Assembly: GCA_037957365.1 (NCBI GenBank)
Contig: JARHVA010001189.1
Location: 1,884,501 to 1,948,500, forward strand
Direction of reading: 5' to 3'
From: Torreya grandis
Lineage: Eukaryota; Streptophyta; Pinopsida; Cupressales; Taxaceae
Length of the DNA: 64,000 nt
Below, one piece after another: positions 22,440 to 36,324 of this stretch (positions are counted from its first letter, which is position 1; each line of letters starts with the position of its first letter). The notes beneath the pieces were generated by a model that saw only the letters and a program-made list of their open reading frames with translations, had not been told where the DNA came from and searched no databases. Both the position numbers and the translations under genes were made by a program.

Positions 22440-23080
22440 TCTATAGTATCATGTGTATGTTGTTTAGTATTATGAAATTTAGGACTCTTTGGAACCAATT
22501 ATGTAGGATAAGAACTCTGTGTTGGTGTTCTTTGTGTAACACTCTTAATTTCCTATATTTCCAATCTAGGATATGTTGGAGTAAAAATTGGCTCTTTAAA
22601 ATATTTGACAAATCATTAACTAAGTGAATTTTCAAGGATAGGTATCTTTGTAAAATTGACCACTTCATTTTGAACTCCCTAAATAGGTTTAACCTTTTTA
22701 GGTTTCCCAACTAATATCTACTATGTATGAATAATAACATTTGGTTCTAGAGGTTATTCATAGCGAATACCATGAACTTTGATAGTGTCATTATAAAAAA
22801 TGTATTTCAAACATCTATGTACTATAGAAGGTAGTACACAAATTTCTTGAATCCAAGTACATCCCAATAACATATCAAATACTCCTACACAAAGTACTAT
22901 TATAAACATGGTGGCCACATATATTGGACCAACCTATATTGATAATGTAATCTCACTAATAAAAATTTGAACATGTTAGTTTTTTCCCTTAATTATTATT
23001 GTTGTATAAATTATATCCCTATCTATGTATCCAAAATTTGAAATAAGTGTGATAGTTCACATATTTACAGTTTAACCATT
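22440..23080 (-). pseudogene. T3: aspartic protease remnant and following linker
   Basis: On the minus strand VMVDNG (about 23088-23070) marks the active site. GVFDMLLGCTWIQEICVLPS (about 22890-22830) is the second protease block and aligns with T2 VFDILLGHLWI. Another frame continues as a linker (FTPTYPRLEI, about 22575-22545) with stops at likely Gln codons. The usual D-S/T-G is changed to D-N-G, so it is inactive. Confidence 0.72.
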
Positions 23081-23399
23081 ATCAACCATAACATTCTCTA
23101 TAGGTTGATGATAAATGTAAGTTCAAATGAAAAGTGATTTAAAATCAAAATCATCATCTACTATTTCATGTTCTATAAATGTAATAAATGGTTTAGATGG
23201 ACCTAAAACTTGATATGTACTAATAATGTCATTCAAAGGATGATGTGCCTTTGTATGAGGATTATAAGAAGCCAATGGAGGATGTGCCTTATATGTGTAG
23301 TGCACTTCTAAGTTATCTATTATTTCTTGACATGTATGTTTAGGGAAAGTATTAGTAAATATATTCAATATTCTACTCTTGCTTAGTTATACCTTTGTA

Positions 23400-24350
23400 C
23401 TTTTGATAGATGTACCCATATCAATTATGTTCTAATCTATCAAATATTTTATCTTATGTGTCAAACTAATATATATTTTGGTAGTATTCCCTAGTGCTCT
23501 ATGAAATTTTTTTTAAAAAAAAACATGTTGATCAAATCCTGTTGTAATAGGTCTACTCACATCAACCTATTTAATGGGAAGGAGTGATATGATATGACAT
23601 TCCAATAACTTTTGTAACACCTTATATGGATATTTTGATAATTTGGTAAATTTTCCTCTTGGAGGAGTTGATAACATAATACATTAAGTAGGTTCTAAAA
23701 TTTCATTCACTATTATCTTTGGATAACTCTTATTTTCACTTAGATTCACCTTTTATGGTAGCTTACTCTGATTATTTGTATTATAATTATAAACTTGGTT
23801 GGTCACAATTTTAGCTTATTCATTTCCAACAACTTAACCTTTATTTCCTTAACTGTGTGACATAAATCATCTAATGATAGAAACTTCTTCAACATAATAG
23901 ATTCATGTAGAGGTGGAAGCAAAATCTATTTGAATATGTCGTATGATTCCTTATCCACCATAAGATTCATCATTTTGGATAACATGGTCTTATATAATAA
24001 TACATAATCTACAATACGTTCATTGGATTCTTGTTTGAACTTAGAAATATGAGCATATGAAAAATTTTCACGTATGTTGATGTAAAAATGTGTAAGGAAC
24101 TGAAAAATATTGTAAATTATAAAAACATATTAGAGCATAATCTTTAAAACTTATGAGAAATAACTTCAAAAACTTATCATTGGACATATAGTCTAAACAT
24201 GTTACATTAAAAGCTCTCAAATGTTGCTCAGGGTCACCTTTTCCATCATACAATGTAATCTTGGGGTCACAAAACTTGTTGATAAAGGATAGGTTGAAAT
24301 ATGTTGAGCCTGAAGTATGCAATAAATTCTATGAGTTAAGTGTCTAATTA
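23400..24350 (-). pseudogene. T3: gag
   Basis: The core reads FCDPKITLYDGKGDPEQHLR (about 24275-24215), then YMSNDKFLKLFLISFKDYAL and FYNLQYFSVPYTFLHQH up to about 24075. CHTVKEIKVKLLEMNKLKL (about 23865-23810) matches the single-copy form of the block duplicated in T2. A knuckle-like region FHRALGNTTKIYISLTHKIK (about 23505-23445) follows. Stops and shifts make it dead. The order and motifs are those of OTA-type gag. Confidence 0.8.
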
Positions 24351-24973
24351 GTTATTAGATTACCTTGTTCTAGTTTCAACACCTTAGTCTACATATCTAA
24401 AATAGTATGCCTAATGGATTGTGAATCAATAATAGAATGTGTATTAACCAAAAGCATGTAAAAAGTGAATGAGTAGGGATTGGCATAATTATCTATTGAA
24501 ACTATTTTTTTACCCCCATAGTATATTTTGGTATAAAAGTTATTTCTAGTGATGCAAAGAAAGTAAAGGAACCAAAAGTAGTAGACATGTCAAAGGATTG
24601 GCCTTTAGATGCTTTTTTGTTTCATATATAACAATATTTAAGAATAGATTTTGCATATATGGATTCTTTGAAATATATAATATTAAGTCTCTTTGTTTAG
24701 TATCACCAAATCTATTAATTGATACTACCATGGTGTTTTATCAGCTAAAATCTAAGAATGTTCAACTTCAAGATAACCTAGTCTAACACTTTATCTAAGA
24801 ATTATATAAATAACTTTCTTAGATTTCAAGAGATATAAAATAGAAAAATTAAAGTTTGTTGTTAACAAACAATTTACTAAATTTGAATACCCTAATACAA
24901 TAATTAGAAATAATAAAAATAAAGAAATAAACCTTAGAAACATAAATAGTTAGATTTTTATAATATTCAACAA

Positions 24974-26200
24974 TAAATAGGTTCACCAAAATGTTTAATC
25001 AAAATTTATACTAAGTGTTAATCCAATTAAGATGAAATTTTGAGCAAATCATAATGCATAAGATAAACAATGATCACACATAAAATTATTGTAACTTATT
25101 ATTTTTAAGAATGCACTAAAAGTGAAAATTACTAAGAGATAAATGAATTACATGGAATTTGAGTCTATAAGACTTCAATAGTGACTAGAATACTGATTTT
25201 AAGACTATGTGTGGTTATTGTGAATCAATAATAGGGATTTGCATTATCGTGGGAAAATGCCACACAGTTTAAGCTTCTTTATCCTATGTGAATGTCTCTA
25301 GGGTGTTGTTTCATATCTTAAGGTTCTTAACCCCTATGTAAATTTTGATATATGTGTCTTTTTTTTAGGTCATATGTGTTTATGCATATTATTTTGATTT
25401 GTTTTAGGATTCATTATATGAATTCTTCTTCACTCTAACCCTAGCTCAATGATAAGAGGGAATAGATATAGTAAAATTGGGTTAATAAACAAGGTGTTGG
25501 GATTATTATTGACCCTAACACCCCATGTGTTAAGTGATACCTACATACCAATAATACAAAAAGGGATCAAACTCCACATGTTTATCTAATGATACGGTGG
25601 TATGTGTTATAATACTAGTGGAATGCTATATGTTGGTGCAGTCCTAGTGTGATTTTTTACTTTAAAAAATGCCTTGTGACCTTTTTATTGTATTTATGCC
25701 TTGCTTAGGGCTTCTTGGGTTATAAGGACTCAGAATTGAGAACAATGATAATTTCCTCTCAATGTGAAATTAAATATTATGGTTATTACAATGATATAAC
25801 CCTCTTAGTCTTAAGCTATCTAGTGAAAAAATGGGTATAAAATGTGCTTGCATAATGGACCTTATGGGAATTCCTCAAATTTTTCTTTTTAAACATGAAA
25901 AATGACCCATTAGAATGAATTTAAATTTGGGTAATTAATCATTAATTTTTAAGATGGTAAAATTAGCACCTCTAAACATGATTATCCTATAGGACTATTC
26001 TGAAGGACTATCCTCACTAAGGAATAGAGATAGTCAAACTAAAAGTATAAAATCAATCAAGTAATGAGTCTAGGTTACTTGGAATAATGAACAAGAACAT
26101 TTGGTATCAGAATTTCCTTAAGATAGAGTGTCATCCTTATATAAGTAGAGGAATAACACTTTGAAATTTTATAATTGAGCATAGGTTAAGTGTTCATAAC
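24974..26200 (-). repeat. T3: primer site and 5' LTR
   Basis: On the minus strand the primer site TGGTGAACCTATTT ends at 24988, and the LTR edge is three bases away (TG at 24992 on the + strand). The block TAACACCCCATGTGTTAAG (about 25528-25546) and CCTACATACCAATA (about 25551-25564) match the T2 LTRs. The outer end of the LTR was not located, and 26200 is an estimate. Confidence 0.6.
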
Positions 26201-26273
26201 AGGTGGTCACAAATGCATTATTTTAGCATTAAATGTTAGTTTTAGTGTCTTAAGTAGGCTATTTTGTTCTTGT

Positions 26274-26430
26274 CTATTATATGTGGACCTTTATGCTTAT
26301 TTTTGACATATTTTTGTCCCTTGATTGTAAAATATTTATGTTCTACTATATGTGGCCCTTGGCCTTATTTTTTGTGAAATATTTATGTCCCTTTTATATT
26401 GCCCTTGGACTTATGTGTGACACTAACACT
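26274..26430 (+). repeat. Degenerate ~68-bp tandem repeats
   Basis: The phrase TATATGTGG(A/C)CC, then CTTATTTTTG(A/T) and ATATTTTTGTCCC, occurs at 26276, again at about 26346, and a third shortened form follows at about 26394. Identity is low, so the repeat is old. Confidence 0.5.
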
Positions 26431-27210
26431 TGAGCTTGATGTTCTTTTTGAGATTTTTGACATTGAATGATGTCATGATTTATATCAAAAACTTTTCATG
26501 TGTATTTTTATTCAATGATCCTAATATCATGAGATTCATTGATATGTCTATCTAGACATGACACTTATATGCCCTACATTACATATGTTGCATACACACC
26601 TTTATCATCATATACATTACTATGATGACATATTTTCCACATGTTCACATGATTATACATAATGATATATTTATACATTATATGATATATTTAACTCTTA
26701 TTTTGAGATGAGTGACTTACAAGACACACCCATCATCTAAAAAATGAGGAATTACATTAGGCTAGTCATAGAGAGATTAGCCTTCATGAAAAAAAAATAG
26801 ATCGGAGTATAAATATCAAAGATTAAAAAAGTTTTAGATATCAGATGGTTTAATTACATGAAAAATATTGGCACATTGATACAAATTATAGATTAATATT
26901 CACTCACTTTATATATACTTGAACACATATTGATACACACTTGGGTTCATATTCCCGTAGTTACAATAACATGAATTACAAGATTCCACAAACACACATT
27001 TGAGATACAGGTTCTTATATTTAACATATATATGCATATCATTATATATCATTTTGTATAAATTTATGGGGCATGATAATGGTTCATGCACATATACACA
27101 TTTTTAAATTCATAATTCATGATATTATTTCATGCATATATAAAACAACATAGTTTATAGTTGAATTACTAATAGTTTCCATTTCACTTCACACATATCA
27201 AATTTGTGGT

Positions 27211-27410
27211 AATGATGGGGGCATGAAAAATTTTCATTCTCTTTTGATCATGAATTTTATTCTACATTAAGAAAACTTGAGAAAAAATATACAATCAAAC
27301 TTACATTCATAATGGGGTCATGAAAAAAAATTATTACCCTTTGACCATGCATTTTTCACTTACATGGAGCAAACATGAGTGAACTTGAATGAAACTATAC
27401 AATTGAATAT
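27211..27410 (+). repeat. Degenerate ~97-bp tandem duplication
   Basis: The block starting ATGATGGGGGCATGAAAAA at 27212 recurs as ATAATGGGGTCATGAAAAAA at 27309, followed in both by TTTGA(T/C)CATG and a related AT-rich tail. No coding role is seen. Confidence 0.5.
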
Positions 27411-27906
27411 ATATAAGCCATCTAAAATGGTTGATTTAGTCTTATTTGATCAAACCTATCATGTGGTTCTCTCTTTTACCTACATAGTTATCTGGTTTAC
27501 TAAATTATGTACTTCTCCCCAAATTCATGAGAGTTGTGACATGTTGTCTTCCCAACCTATGATCCTACACAATTACATAAATTTGAGACATAGTAACCCC
27601 AACTCTCCATTTGATTTAGTAAGGAAACACAATTTTTTGTAATGTTTTAATAAGGAATCATCATCTCCAACAAATTGTGAGGGAAACATGGTTTTCACCA
27701 ACACATGTACTCCTTTCCTTTTCTCTTTAAATTTTTATAAATTTAGTTTCATACTAAAATTTTGAATCTATTGGCATTGATTAAACATGATTTCATGTTT
27801 TACTATTAAGTGACTTGCACAATTGGATCTTTATACCAAATACAAAGTGTGTTGTATACACTTAGGTACCTTTTATTCTTTTACCCTAGTACTTTCGTTA
27901 CTATAA

Positions 27907-27920
27907 TAAAAAGGGGAGGG
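27907..27920 (+). other. T4: polypurine tract
   Basis: AAAAAGGGGAGGG sits four bases before a TGTAGATACTAAAAT sequence that looks like a Ty3/gypsy LTR start. This is the expected arrangement at the 3' LTR of a plus-strand element. Confidence 0.65.
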
Positions 27921-27924
27921 CATT

Positions 27925-28717
27925 TGTAGATACTAAAATATAGTTTGTGGTACTTTACAATGATAATATTGTCACATATTTACCATGGATGACCTGAGTG
28001 CATAAATAAGGTCATAATCCACCATTGTCTTATACTTATAAGTTATCTTATGAGTTAACCCCTTCATTATACTATTACACACCTAAAATAACCTCGTTAT
28101 CTATTTTAAGCATACTAAATATCATACATAGACATCTATATACCTTTAGTATAGTCCACCTATAGATAGGTTAGTTATTTTAGTTTCAATTAATATCTTT
28201 AATTGATACTGATCTAATCTAGTCAGAACAAGACCTCTTTCACAAATAGATAATTTTTAAAATAAAATATTTCCTTTGGGTCAACCCATCTACCTAGTGT
28301 GTGAGTGGCATGATAAATTACCTATTTGGACTCATATATAAAAAAATCAAATTATCATTCAAAAGGGATGTGGCACTTATTTTGTAAACATTTATACACT
28401 ATTTCACATTGAACAAATTTTTCTTATTCTTTCTAAACTACAAATCTATCACTAAGAGAAGTCATAAGCCAAGTTTTAAAAATTCTAAATATAAGTCAAA
28501 GAAATAATTTCAATTATTGAATCCAAATCATTAGTTGCATACATATAGAAAAGGAGTACAATTGCATAATCACACTAGGTGTGAGAACTACATGTGGCTT
28601 GATTTCCCTCCTCAGAGTATCAGATATGTAAGAAAAATTCAATCATAAAATGGAGGTAATTAGGGTAAACTCAACCCATTACATTATCAAAATTTATGTA
28701 GGTTTATATCCTTTAGA

Positions 28718-28720
<3 letters not shown>
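27925..28720 (+). mobile_element. T4: start of an orphan 3' LTR (end unknown)
   Basis: TGTAGATACTAAAATATAG directly follows the polypurine tract. I found no second copy in the window and could not find its end. The extent given stops at the AT microsatellite and is arbitrary. Confidence 0.45.

Positions 28721-28789
<69 letters not shown>
28721..28789. repeat. (AT)n microsatellite, about 34 units
   Basis: An uninterrupted AT dinucleotide run of about 69 bases. It is self-complementary and likely to vary in length. It may also vary between assemblies. Confidence 0.97.
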
Positions 28790-28793
<4 letters not shown>

Positions 28794-31051
28794 TTCAAGG
28801 TGAAGGAGACTAATTTATAGAGTTGTGTGCATCATGGATTACACATACAAAATACACAGAGCTAGAAAAATGTTGTTATACATTCATAGTCCCTCATTTA
28901 CACATAGGTCAGTTTTTTTTTATCATATGTTAGTATATATTGCTGATACTAACATTAAGGTAAAATTGACCCTCTATAGACAATAGTCAGTTCCTAAACT
29001 AGATGAATCATAGGCTTGTTTTTATCTGATATCCACTTCTATAATACAATCATATTTAGATAGTCAATTAAAAAATGTAATCAATCATTTATTTATTATA
29101 CTTAATATATTTAGCATATGCCACTTGTAAAATCATTGCAATTAGTTTTAGTATTTTACATTCAAATATATGACTAAATTTCATATTTAACAATCTAAAT
29201 TAAATTCAAAGTTTCTATCATATTATGTTTGTAAAAAAAGTTAGGGTAAAAGAGGAATTTATCATGGAACTAATCACTAACTCTGATTCATTATAATTGT
29301 ATGGTATCCTCCAACTACCCCAAAAAACCTCTATATGGTCTCCAAATAGTAAAATTAGTGTTTGATAATTAAGTAACACATGACAATCCATATTAATTTT
29401 ATTGGTGAAATGTGAGTCATCTACCCATATCTATGTGTAGATATATGGTTGTGCCCACTCTACACTTGACATACCTAAGGGGTGAGTCGCATATACATGC
29501 TCATATGCCCATATGTGCAATAAAGTTCTTGATCCTAGGCCTCCACTAAAATCATATCATGCTAGATGACATAAATGTATAACATAGTGCATCCTTAGGA
29601 ATTCATGGTCCCATGTTCCTTAATGTATTTAAAAATAACATGCATTTCATATGAGATGGTGAGATCACCTCCATCCATTACTATGAAATAAGCAAGTAAT
29701 AAGAAAAAATAATTCTCTAATCATGGAACATATATTAATATAATATTTAACAACAAAATTTTAGAATAATTTGGCATATGATGACCCCCCTAAGTCCATC
29801 CATTCATAAATTTATTAGAACACCCTTTTAAAACCTATCCCTTTACACCTTGAATAATAGCAAAGGTCCCCACTACTAGTAATCATAGAATCATCCACAC
29901 ATCCCCTAAATTCATAGTCATCTCCCCTATTAGGAGACATAAAGTTTAAGTATTTACATCCATCCTCTCATAAGTGCATATCATATGGCATATTTCCTAA
30001 TCAGGCAACTCGGCCTAACCCTACATGCTCCACTATTTGTCACTCTACAATACTCAAATCTAAGGCCAACATAATATACATATGAAGACCATGTTAGAAC
30101 TCTTTATCATGTATGGAAACCTAAAATTACATTAAATACAAGATCACTTCCATGATAAATCATCATAAACATCTACTATAATGATAAGAGATTACAATAT
30201 GTAAAATTATTATTTTATTCAAACTCTTGTAACATAGAATAGAAATTTGTAGTAGACACTCTTGGGAGGCACATAGATAAATTTAGTAAGAGAGAGAAAA
30301 TTGTTTTAGAGGAAATATGCCTCTTATATACTCTTAAATAATATTACACATGCATAAAACATGATGAATTTACAAAAACAAAAATTCCCAAAATGTAAAA
30401 AATAAGTCAAAAATGAGATTTTTCAATGCATACCAGTGCCAAAGGAAATATGCTACCTATAGAGCACTCTCTAATGGATATAATTAGGTAGGAGTCACCT
30501 ATTATCATTGTATAATTGTTATAGTCAGATTCTAAAATCAATATCAAATAAATTTCAAGTGATTTCTAAATTTAAAAAGTCAAGCTATATAAACTTAGCT
30601 GATTTTATGTTAAAATGTGCAAATATTAACTTTGTTATTAATCTAATATGATACAATAAGTGGATATATTTAGAATCATACATCCTTTTATACTCTTTTC
30701 ACTTAAATTAGAACACATGTGAGACATAATTTTTCATGGTAATAATTTTATGGTAATTAAATGTTATAATATGAATGTGTATACACACAATATTTTTAAA
30801 CTTTATCAATTATTGATGCTTTCTCTCTTACAAGAACCTATTGAGTCTCAATCTCTTTGAGTGCATGCCTTAAAGGGTAAAATAGGAAAGGTGTGGGTAG
30901 ACCATTAGTTCTTTATAATATTTTTGTACCCTATAACACCACTTGAAACCAACACAAACCTCTCTTATACATTTCCCTAAGCTTTGACACCTCACACACT
31001 CATCCAAGTAATTCACCACCTTAAACAACCCCTACCTAAGCTAAAAACTAT
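28790..31051. other. No recognisable gene
   Basis: About 2.3 kb of AT-rich sequence with no motif, long frame or repeat that I can identify. It ends at the left edge of the T5 LTR. Part of it may be the rest of the T4 LTR. Confidence 0.45.
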
Positions 31052-33646
31052 TGTCGACATTTACAAAATAAATTTGGCCTAGGATTACCCTATTCTTAAA
31101 ATTTAATCACATTAAAGGATTAATTATGCCCCATCTAACCTAGTCTAGTACCTAATTGCTTTATTTATTGTAGAATAGGGTTGATTGGGCCGACTCTGTC
31201 AAATAAAACTTCAAAAGAGTTTAGGGTTATATCTAGCTATATAAACACATCCTTTTCAAAATTTTCATTAGAGAGAGATATATTTAATCATTTATTTGTA
31301 CATCTACTTATCCACCATTCTACTTGAGAATCCATTACTTAGGGATCCATATTACACTTTGAGAGAAGAATCTTGCCTTGTGAAAACTTGGGATATGCTA
31401 GGTCCTTGGATAAACTATAGTCCATTATCTATCCTTAGTTTCTTCAAAATACAAAAAAACCTATTGTAAAGTACCATTAGATAAGGGATATATTGAGGCT
31501 CAATGTTTTTATCTTCAAAGGCAGGTATAACTCTTGCTCCTATTTATTAAATAGAAAGATTTGCATTTGTCAACTTATGAATATGTTTCTCTCTCCATGC
31601 ATTAGGATTACATCTAAATTGAATTGAATAGAGTTATTTTTTATATGTTTAATTTTATGTTTATTACCCCCAATTTATGTCACATGCTTTGGTGAGCACT
31701 AGACTAGATTTACTTTGTTTTGTCATTTACTTTAATAAGAGAACATGGGACCTAGCTAGGGTTATTATATGTTATTTCTTGAATAGAGGATTTGGAACTC
31801 TCTCTAGTGATATTGTGTGGTAAAATACCCCTTAGTAGGTCTATAAAACCCATATTGGTCATTACCAAAATTGTATAAATGTACCAATAAGTGGAAGGGA
31901 TAGTGTGATTTATATTCTCCTAGGATTGATTTGTAGATCAGCTTCACTTTCCCTTATATACATTCTAGTGAAGCCAACATGAAATAACCCATGTAGGTTT
32001 TCTTTCATTCCTTAATTTATTATTTATTTCATTTTTATATATTGGATAGAATCTATATACTTAGTTTAACACTTTGTTCACAAGTTTAACATGCATTCAC
32101 TCCGATCAACTCTGTATTTCTCTATGTAAGTCATCTTCAACCATAGGTAACTAAATCGATCATATTAACTTCGTTTGTTATTCTAAATATAGGTTTTGAA
32201 ACTCAATCAACCCAGTTAACTTTTTTATCAAGATAAAAATCTTTATCTCAATGACACATTATTAAAAAAAAAAAAATAGTATCTTTAAAATTATCATGTT
32301 CATTCTCATGATCTTAGTCATTTAAGTTCTTCATTTATAATCTTTTTCTTTTTAGTTTTCAATCTTTAAAATGATAACTCTATAAAAAAATAGGTCAACT
32401 AGATAGACATATTTATATAGCTTGTTTTCCTTCCTATAAGACTTAGTTGACTCATTTTATTGTGTTCTTTTAGCTCTTACTTCAATAAAAAAACATCAAC
32501 TTGTCAATTCTATTATGTACTATTTGCATAATTGGTCATCTAAATTGACCCTGTACTCTTCAAGCAAAGGAATTAAATCATATTATTAGTAATTAATTCA
32601 CTTTTTATTTTGTTCCTTGATTTTATAGAGTAACACACATAAGCTAAATATTAAGTTTTAATTTATCAACTTAGTCACAATATTCCTCTTTTTCACACAC
32701 TTCCAAACCACATAACATCCAAAAACATTAAATAATTTCTACCCAAGGTCTACCTACTTGGATTTCATCACTAAGGGGGAAGTTGTCTCTATTTTCTATC
32801 CAAGTATAAATATGTGGTTGATGGTATATATTGGCAAAACACTTGACACATTTATTGTTGTGTGATTATGAAGTGAGGGGGTAGGCCCCAATACCAAGCT
32901 AGTACCATTTCTGATATAGATCCCTTTTAGCGTTAACTACTTAAAACCCTTCTTAAATTATCTTTCTAGTTCCTTTTTATAGCCACCTATCTATCACATT
33001 TATTTCTCAAAATTATAATTTAAAACATTTATAAATGACCACATAGATTAACATTTTTATTTTTTGTTACTTACTCTCTGATCATTGTATGTTGTATTTC
33101 AAAACTTGTATCAGTTAGCATTGGTGTAAGGTTTGTGTTATGGCCACAACTAGATTTATTAGATCAATATATTTTTTTATGTTTTTTTTAATAAATATTA
33201 TATATAATAATACTATACTTCCTATATTCATAACTATAAAAACATATTTCTACCTTTAGAACACAATCGATATGCTTGAATGTGTCTCCTACAGTCTCTA
33301 TTTTACCACATAACATAGACAATCTATTTGACTCAATCTCTTATAGACTAGTTTTTTTTCCTTTAACACATTTAACCTATATAAATATGTCTCTTTTAGA
33401 TTCCCTCTATTTCATAATATCGAAAACATAATTAACCAATTTGATTGTATCTTTTTCAGCATGTTTTGTCTACTATCTTACAAGATAATATTAAGTGGTT
33501 TGGCCTAGTATCCTACTAGTTGAACTTCATTTTTATGAAGTTTTTATTTCCCATCCTCCAACTTTAATTTTTTACTTGAGTATAATATAAAATTGATTCA
33601 AAAAAACATGATTATTTTTACCAATCCCAATAGGTTTCTTAAGACA
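31052..33646 (+). repeat. T5: 5' LTR
   Basis: The proposed start TGTCGACATTTAC and end AAGACA give a TGTC/GACA inverted terminal match. The end sits six bases before the primer site. No partner LTR is in the window, so the left edge rests on the terminal sequence alone. A TATA-like box lies about 190 bp in, which would leave a very long transcribed leader. Confidence 0.55.
31238..31245 (+). promoter_or_regulatory. TATA-like box in the T5 LTR
   Basis: TATATAAA in the context AGCTATATAAACACATCC, typical of plant LTR promoters. A GAGAGAGA run follows at about 31271. The call is tentative because the DNA is AT-rich. Confidence 0.4.
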
Positions 33647-33651
33647 TCTTG

Positions 33652-33666
33652 TGGCACCCACAATGG
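33652..33666 (+). other. T5: primer binding site
   Basis: TGGCACCCACAATGG begins six bases after the LTR end. Many plant Ty3/gypsy elements have a leader of the type TGGCGCCCACNNTGGG here. The last bases include the ATG of gag at 33663. The tRNA was not assigned. Confidence 0.6.
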
Positions 33667-35430
33667 ATCAAATTAATGTACATGTTGGAAACCACACTCT
33701 TAACTATGGGACTCCTAATTATTCCTCAACACTCAACCCTTATTTTTCATTAGAATATGAGAATAATTTTGAATACATAACTAAAATACTCTTTTTCATG
33801 AACAAAAACCCTCAACATAGATGAAAAGATCCTACAACCATCTATAATCTCATGATGGGACCTCATATAAGAGAAACCCATTCACCTTCCACTACATTTT
33901 CCCAAGGGTTTGGGGTAATCAATTTATTTGCATCCAAATATTTACCCTCTATAATGTCTCCTTCTTACACCATGACATCATCTTCTATGTCTTCTTCAGC
34001 CTCTATGCCAAGTATTTTTACCAACATGGTAGGTTAAACTTCTAGTGGGGCTCTTCAAAATACCCACATCCCTAATCATGATACCAATGTTTATTTTGAT
34101 ACCTATGATTATTTTTATACCAATTCTTCTTTGTATACCAATGCTATTCATTCCATTAGTGTAGCATATGCTACTACCTCCTTCCACACTCATAGTACAT
34201 CTCAAGCTCATAATAACTCACATAATAATAGTGCATCACATCCTACATCTGATGGCTAAAATGATTCCCAAATTAATCAAATACTAATAAATTCTTAATA
34301 AAATACATAATTTTCAAACTAATAATGAAAATCATATGATACAAATGCAAAACCACCTCATATATCTATAAAACCAACCTCATCATGTTCTATGGGGAGT
34401 AAAAAAACCTAATGCCCCCCACCCCCCATTAGGGAATCCTATGGTAACCTCATATTATAACATCCAATCATCAATAAAACCATCAAACATTTACAAAGTG
34501 AACCTCTAGTACCTCAAATTTCCAACATTAACATAGGAGGTATCACCCCCATCATCACTTATAATGGATGTACCAATCCTACCTTGCATCTAAAAACATT
34601 TGGAAACCTTTATAAATATTGGTTTAAGATTAATAATTTCATTTCCATTAAACTCTTGTATAAATCACTCTTAGGAGATGATTTATATTGGTAAAATCAA
34701 TTGAAAACCCACTCTATTACTAGCCTAGAATACTTGGTCAACTCGATAGTCTAAGAATTCCAAAATAGTGATCTTAAAAATTATGTATCTTTTCATAAAT
34801 TATAAACAACTCAAAACTGAAATGAAACAAGTCTTTGTTCTCCACCCTAAATTACAATATCACATTAGGACCCTTCCTCTAAAAACTTTGGAAGAATATT
34901 TTGACCAAGCCAAATGACAAGACTTCCTCATGTGTCAATTTGAACCACCTCAACCTACAATGGGTGCCCATATGCTTATCAAAAAATAAAAAATATCATG
35001 CAAAAAATGATGGTGTTACTGACACTTATGATACCATACACACCATCCAAACTATTTCTCCAAATAACACCATGGAGCATGTTCCTCCCCCTAACAACAA
35101 TTCTAATAATACTCCCACATTTTCTCAAAACAACCATACTAATATTCATAAACCATTGTCCCTATGATAAATTAAAAAACATCTTCTTATACCTCTACCA
35201 TGAGATCTTGATCACACTCATCCTATGAAATTATGGTATTATCCAAACAAATTTTGATAGTTTCATGTAATTTGGGGCCATTCTCATGAGACTTGTATAC
35301 AATTAAGAAATCTTGCTATGGATTTTATTCTTGATTCTAAGTTTGACCATGATTCCCATATCCAAAAATGTCAACAAACTTATGACATAAAACTTAAAGC
35401 TCATGGGACTTAAAATAAAAATCAAGCTTT
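33663..35430 (+). pseudogene. T5: gag
   Basis: The start at ATG 33663 reads MDQINVHVGNHTLNYGTPNY, followed by a Ser/Thr/Asn-rich N-terminal region (33852-34260). The gag core reads ITYNGCTNPTLHLKTFGNLY (about 34552-34611) and continues with KLLYKSLLGDDLYW. The Trp-rich part then has stops at likely Trp or Gln codons. A knuckle-like stretch with WGHSHETCIQLRNLAMDF (about 35270-35325) ends the region. This is the same layout as T2 and T3 gag. Several stops and shifts make it dead. Confidence 0.75.
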
Positions 35431-36324
35431 AAACCAAGATAATGCTCATTTATCTATCTATAAGGATCCCCGTCCTCACCACCAAAACAACATTGACCAG
35501 CCTAACCCTACTACTAACAACATTAAAAGTTTTATAGACCTTAACACCAATGATGAAAAATGTGGTTAATATGACTAATATGAGAATATTAGTTTTGTAT
35601 ATTGATTCAAACCTAAAACCTACACATTACACCTCTTTAACATTATACATCATTCAATACACTTTCCCATCCCAACACATGGAATTAGGGCAAGATGAAC
35701 CAATACCCATACAAGTACCACTTCCAAATAAACTAATTAATAATACCTCTCATACTATTGATATAACTTCTAATATTCCCACAAATTTAATTCCATAAGA
35801 TAACATACCTCAAACTTCCAATAATATTTATTCTACTCAACCACAATAAATACCTCAACCAACCATCACATCACCTAAAGTCACTCAACCCACTTGTAAC
35901 CAACCTAAACCAACCATACCCTATCAACACAAGTATAATTTTACCTCCAACCCTCCTTCCTAGGAGCTCTTACAACATTATGCACCTATTTTTAACAATT
36001 ACCTCATGGGTTATGATGAATGGGATGTTATTTTAGAACTTTCCCATCTCTCATCTCAAATCCCCTTCTTAGAGATAATGATAACTTCTCCATACCATCA
36101 TAACCACCTAATACAAATATTGTTTAAAATGAACATCCCTCATCTTCTTCTTATAGGGAAAGAAGCTACCTTATCTATATCCAGATATATCATACTTAAA
36201 AATGTGAAGATATGTCCATCCATGTTGATGAAATAGTGGACACTTCCTTATCACTTAAGTTCCCTATCTCTTCTATTATTCCCAAGGAGATATTGATTTA
36301 TGTATATGATCCTCCTTTATTAAT

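Larger units (their letters stand above)
22380..26200 (-). mobile_element. T3: partial gag-protease LTR element related to T2
   Basis: Gag, knuckle-like motif and protease read on the minus strand from about 24350 to 22730. A primer site at 24980-24988 and an LTR beginning at 24992 lie on the right. No RT or integrase motif is visible to the left of the protease, and no 3' LTR was found. The T3 protease and LTR resemble those of T2. The left end is uncertain. Confidence 0.75.
26201..27907. other. No recognisable gene; probable decayed interior of T4
   Basis: This lies before the T4 polypurine tract but contains no gag or pol motif that I can see. It holds a degenerate triplication (26274-26430) and a degenerate ~97-bp duplication (27211-27410). 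An open frame at 27379-27642 (87 codons) has no recognisable motif. Confidence 0.4.

Noticed and set aside
27379..27642. 87-codon open frame
   Set aside because: No recognisable domain, and it overlaps a degenerate non-coding duplication.
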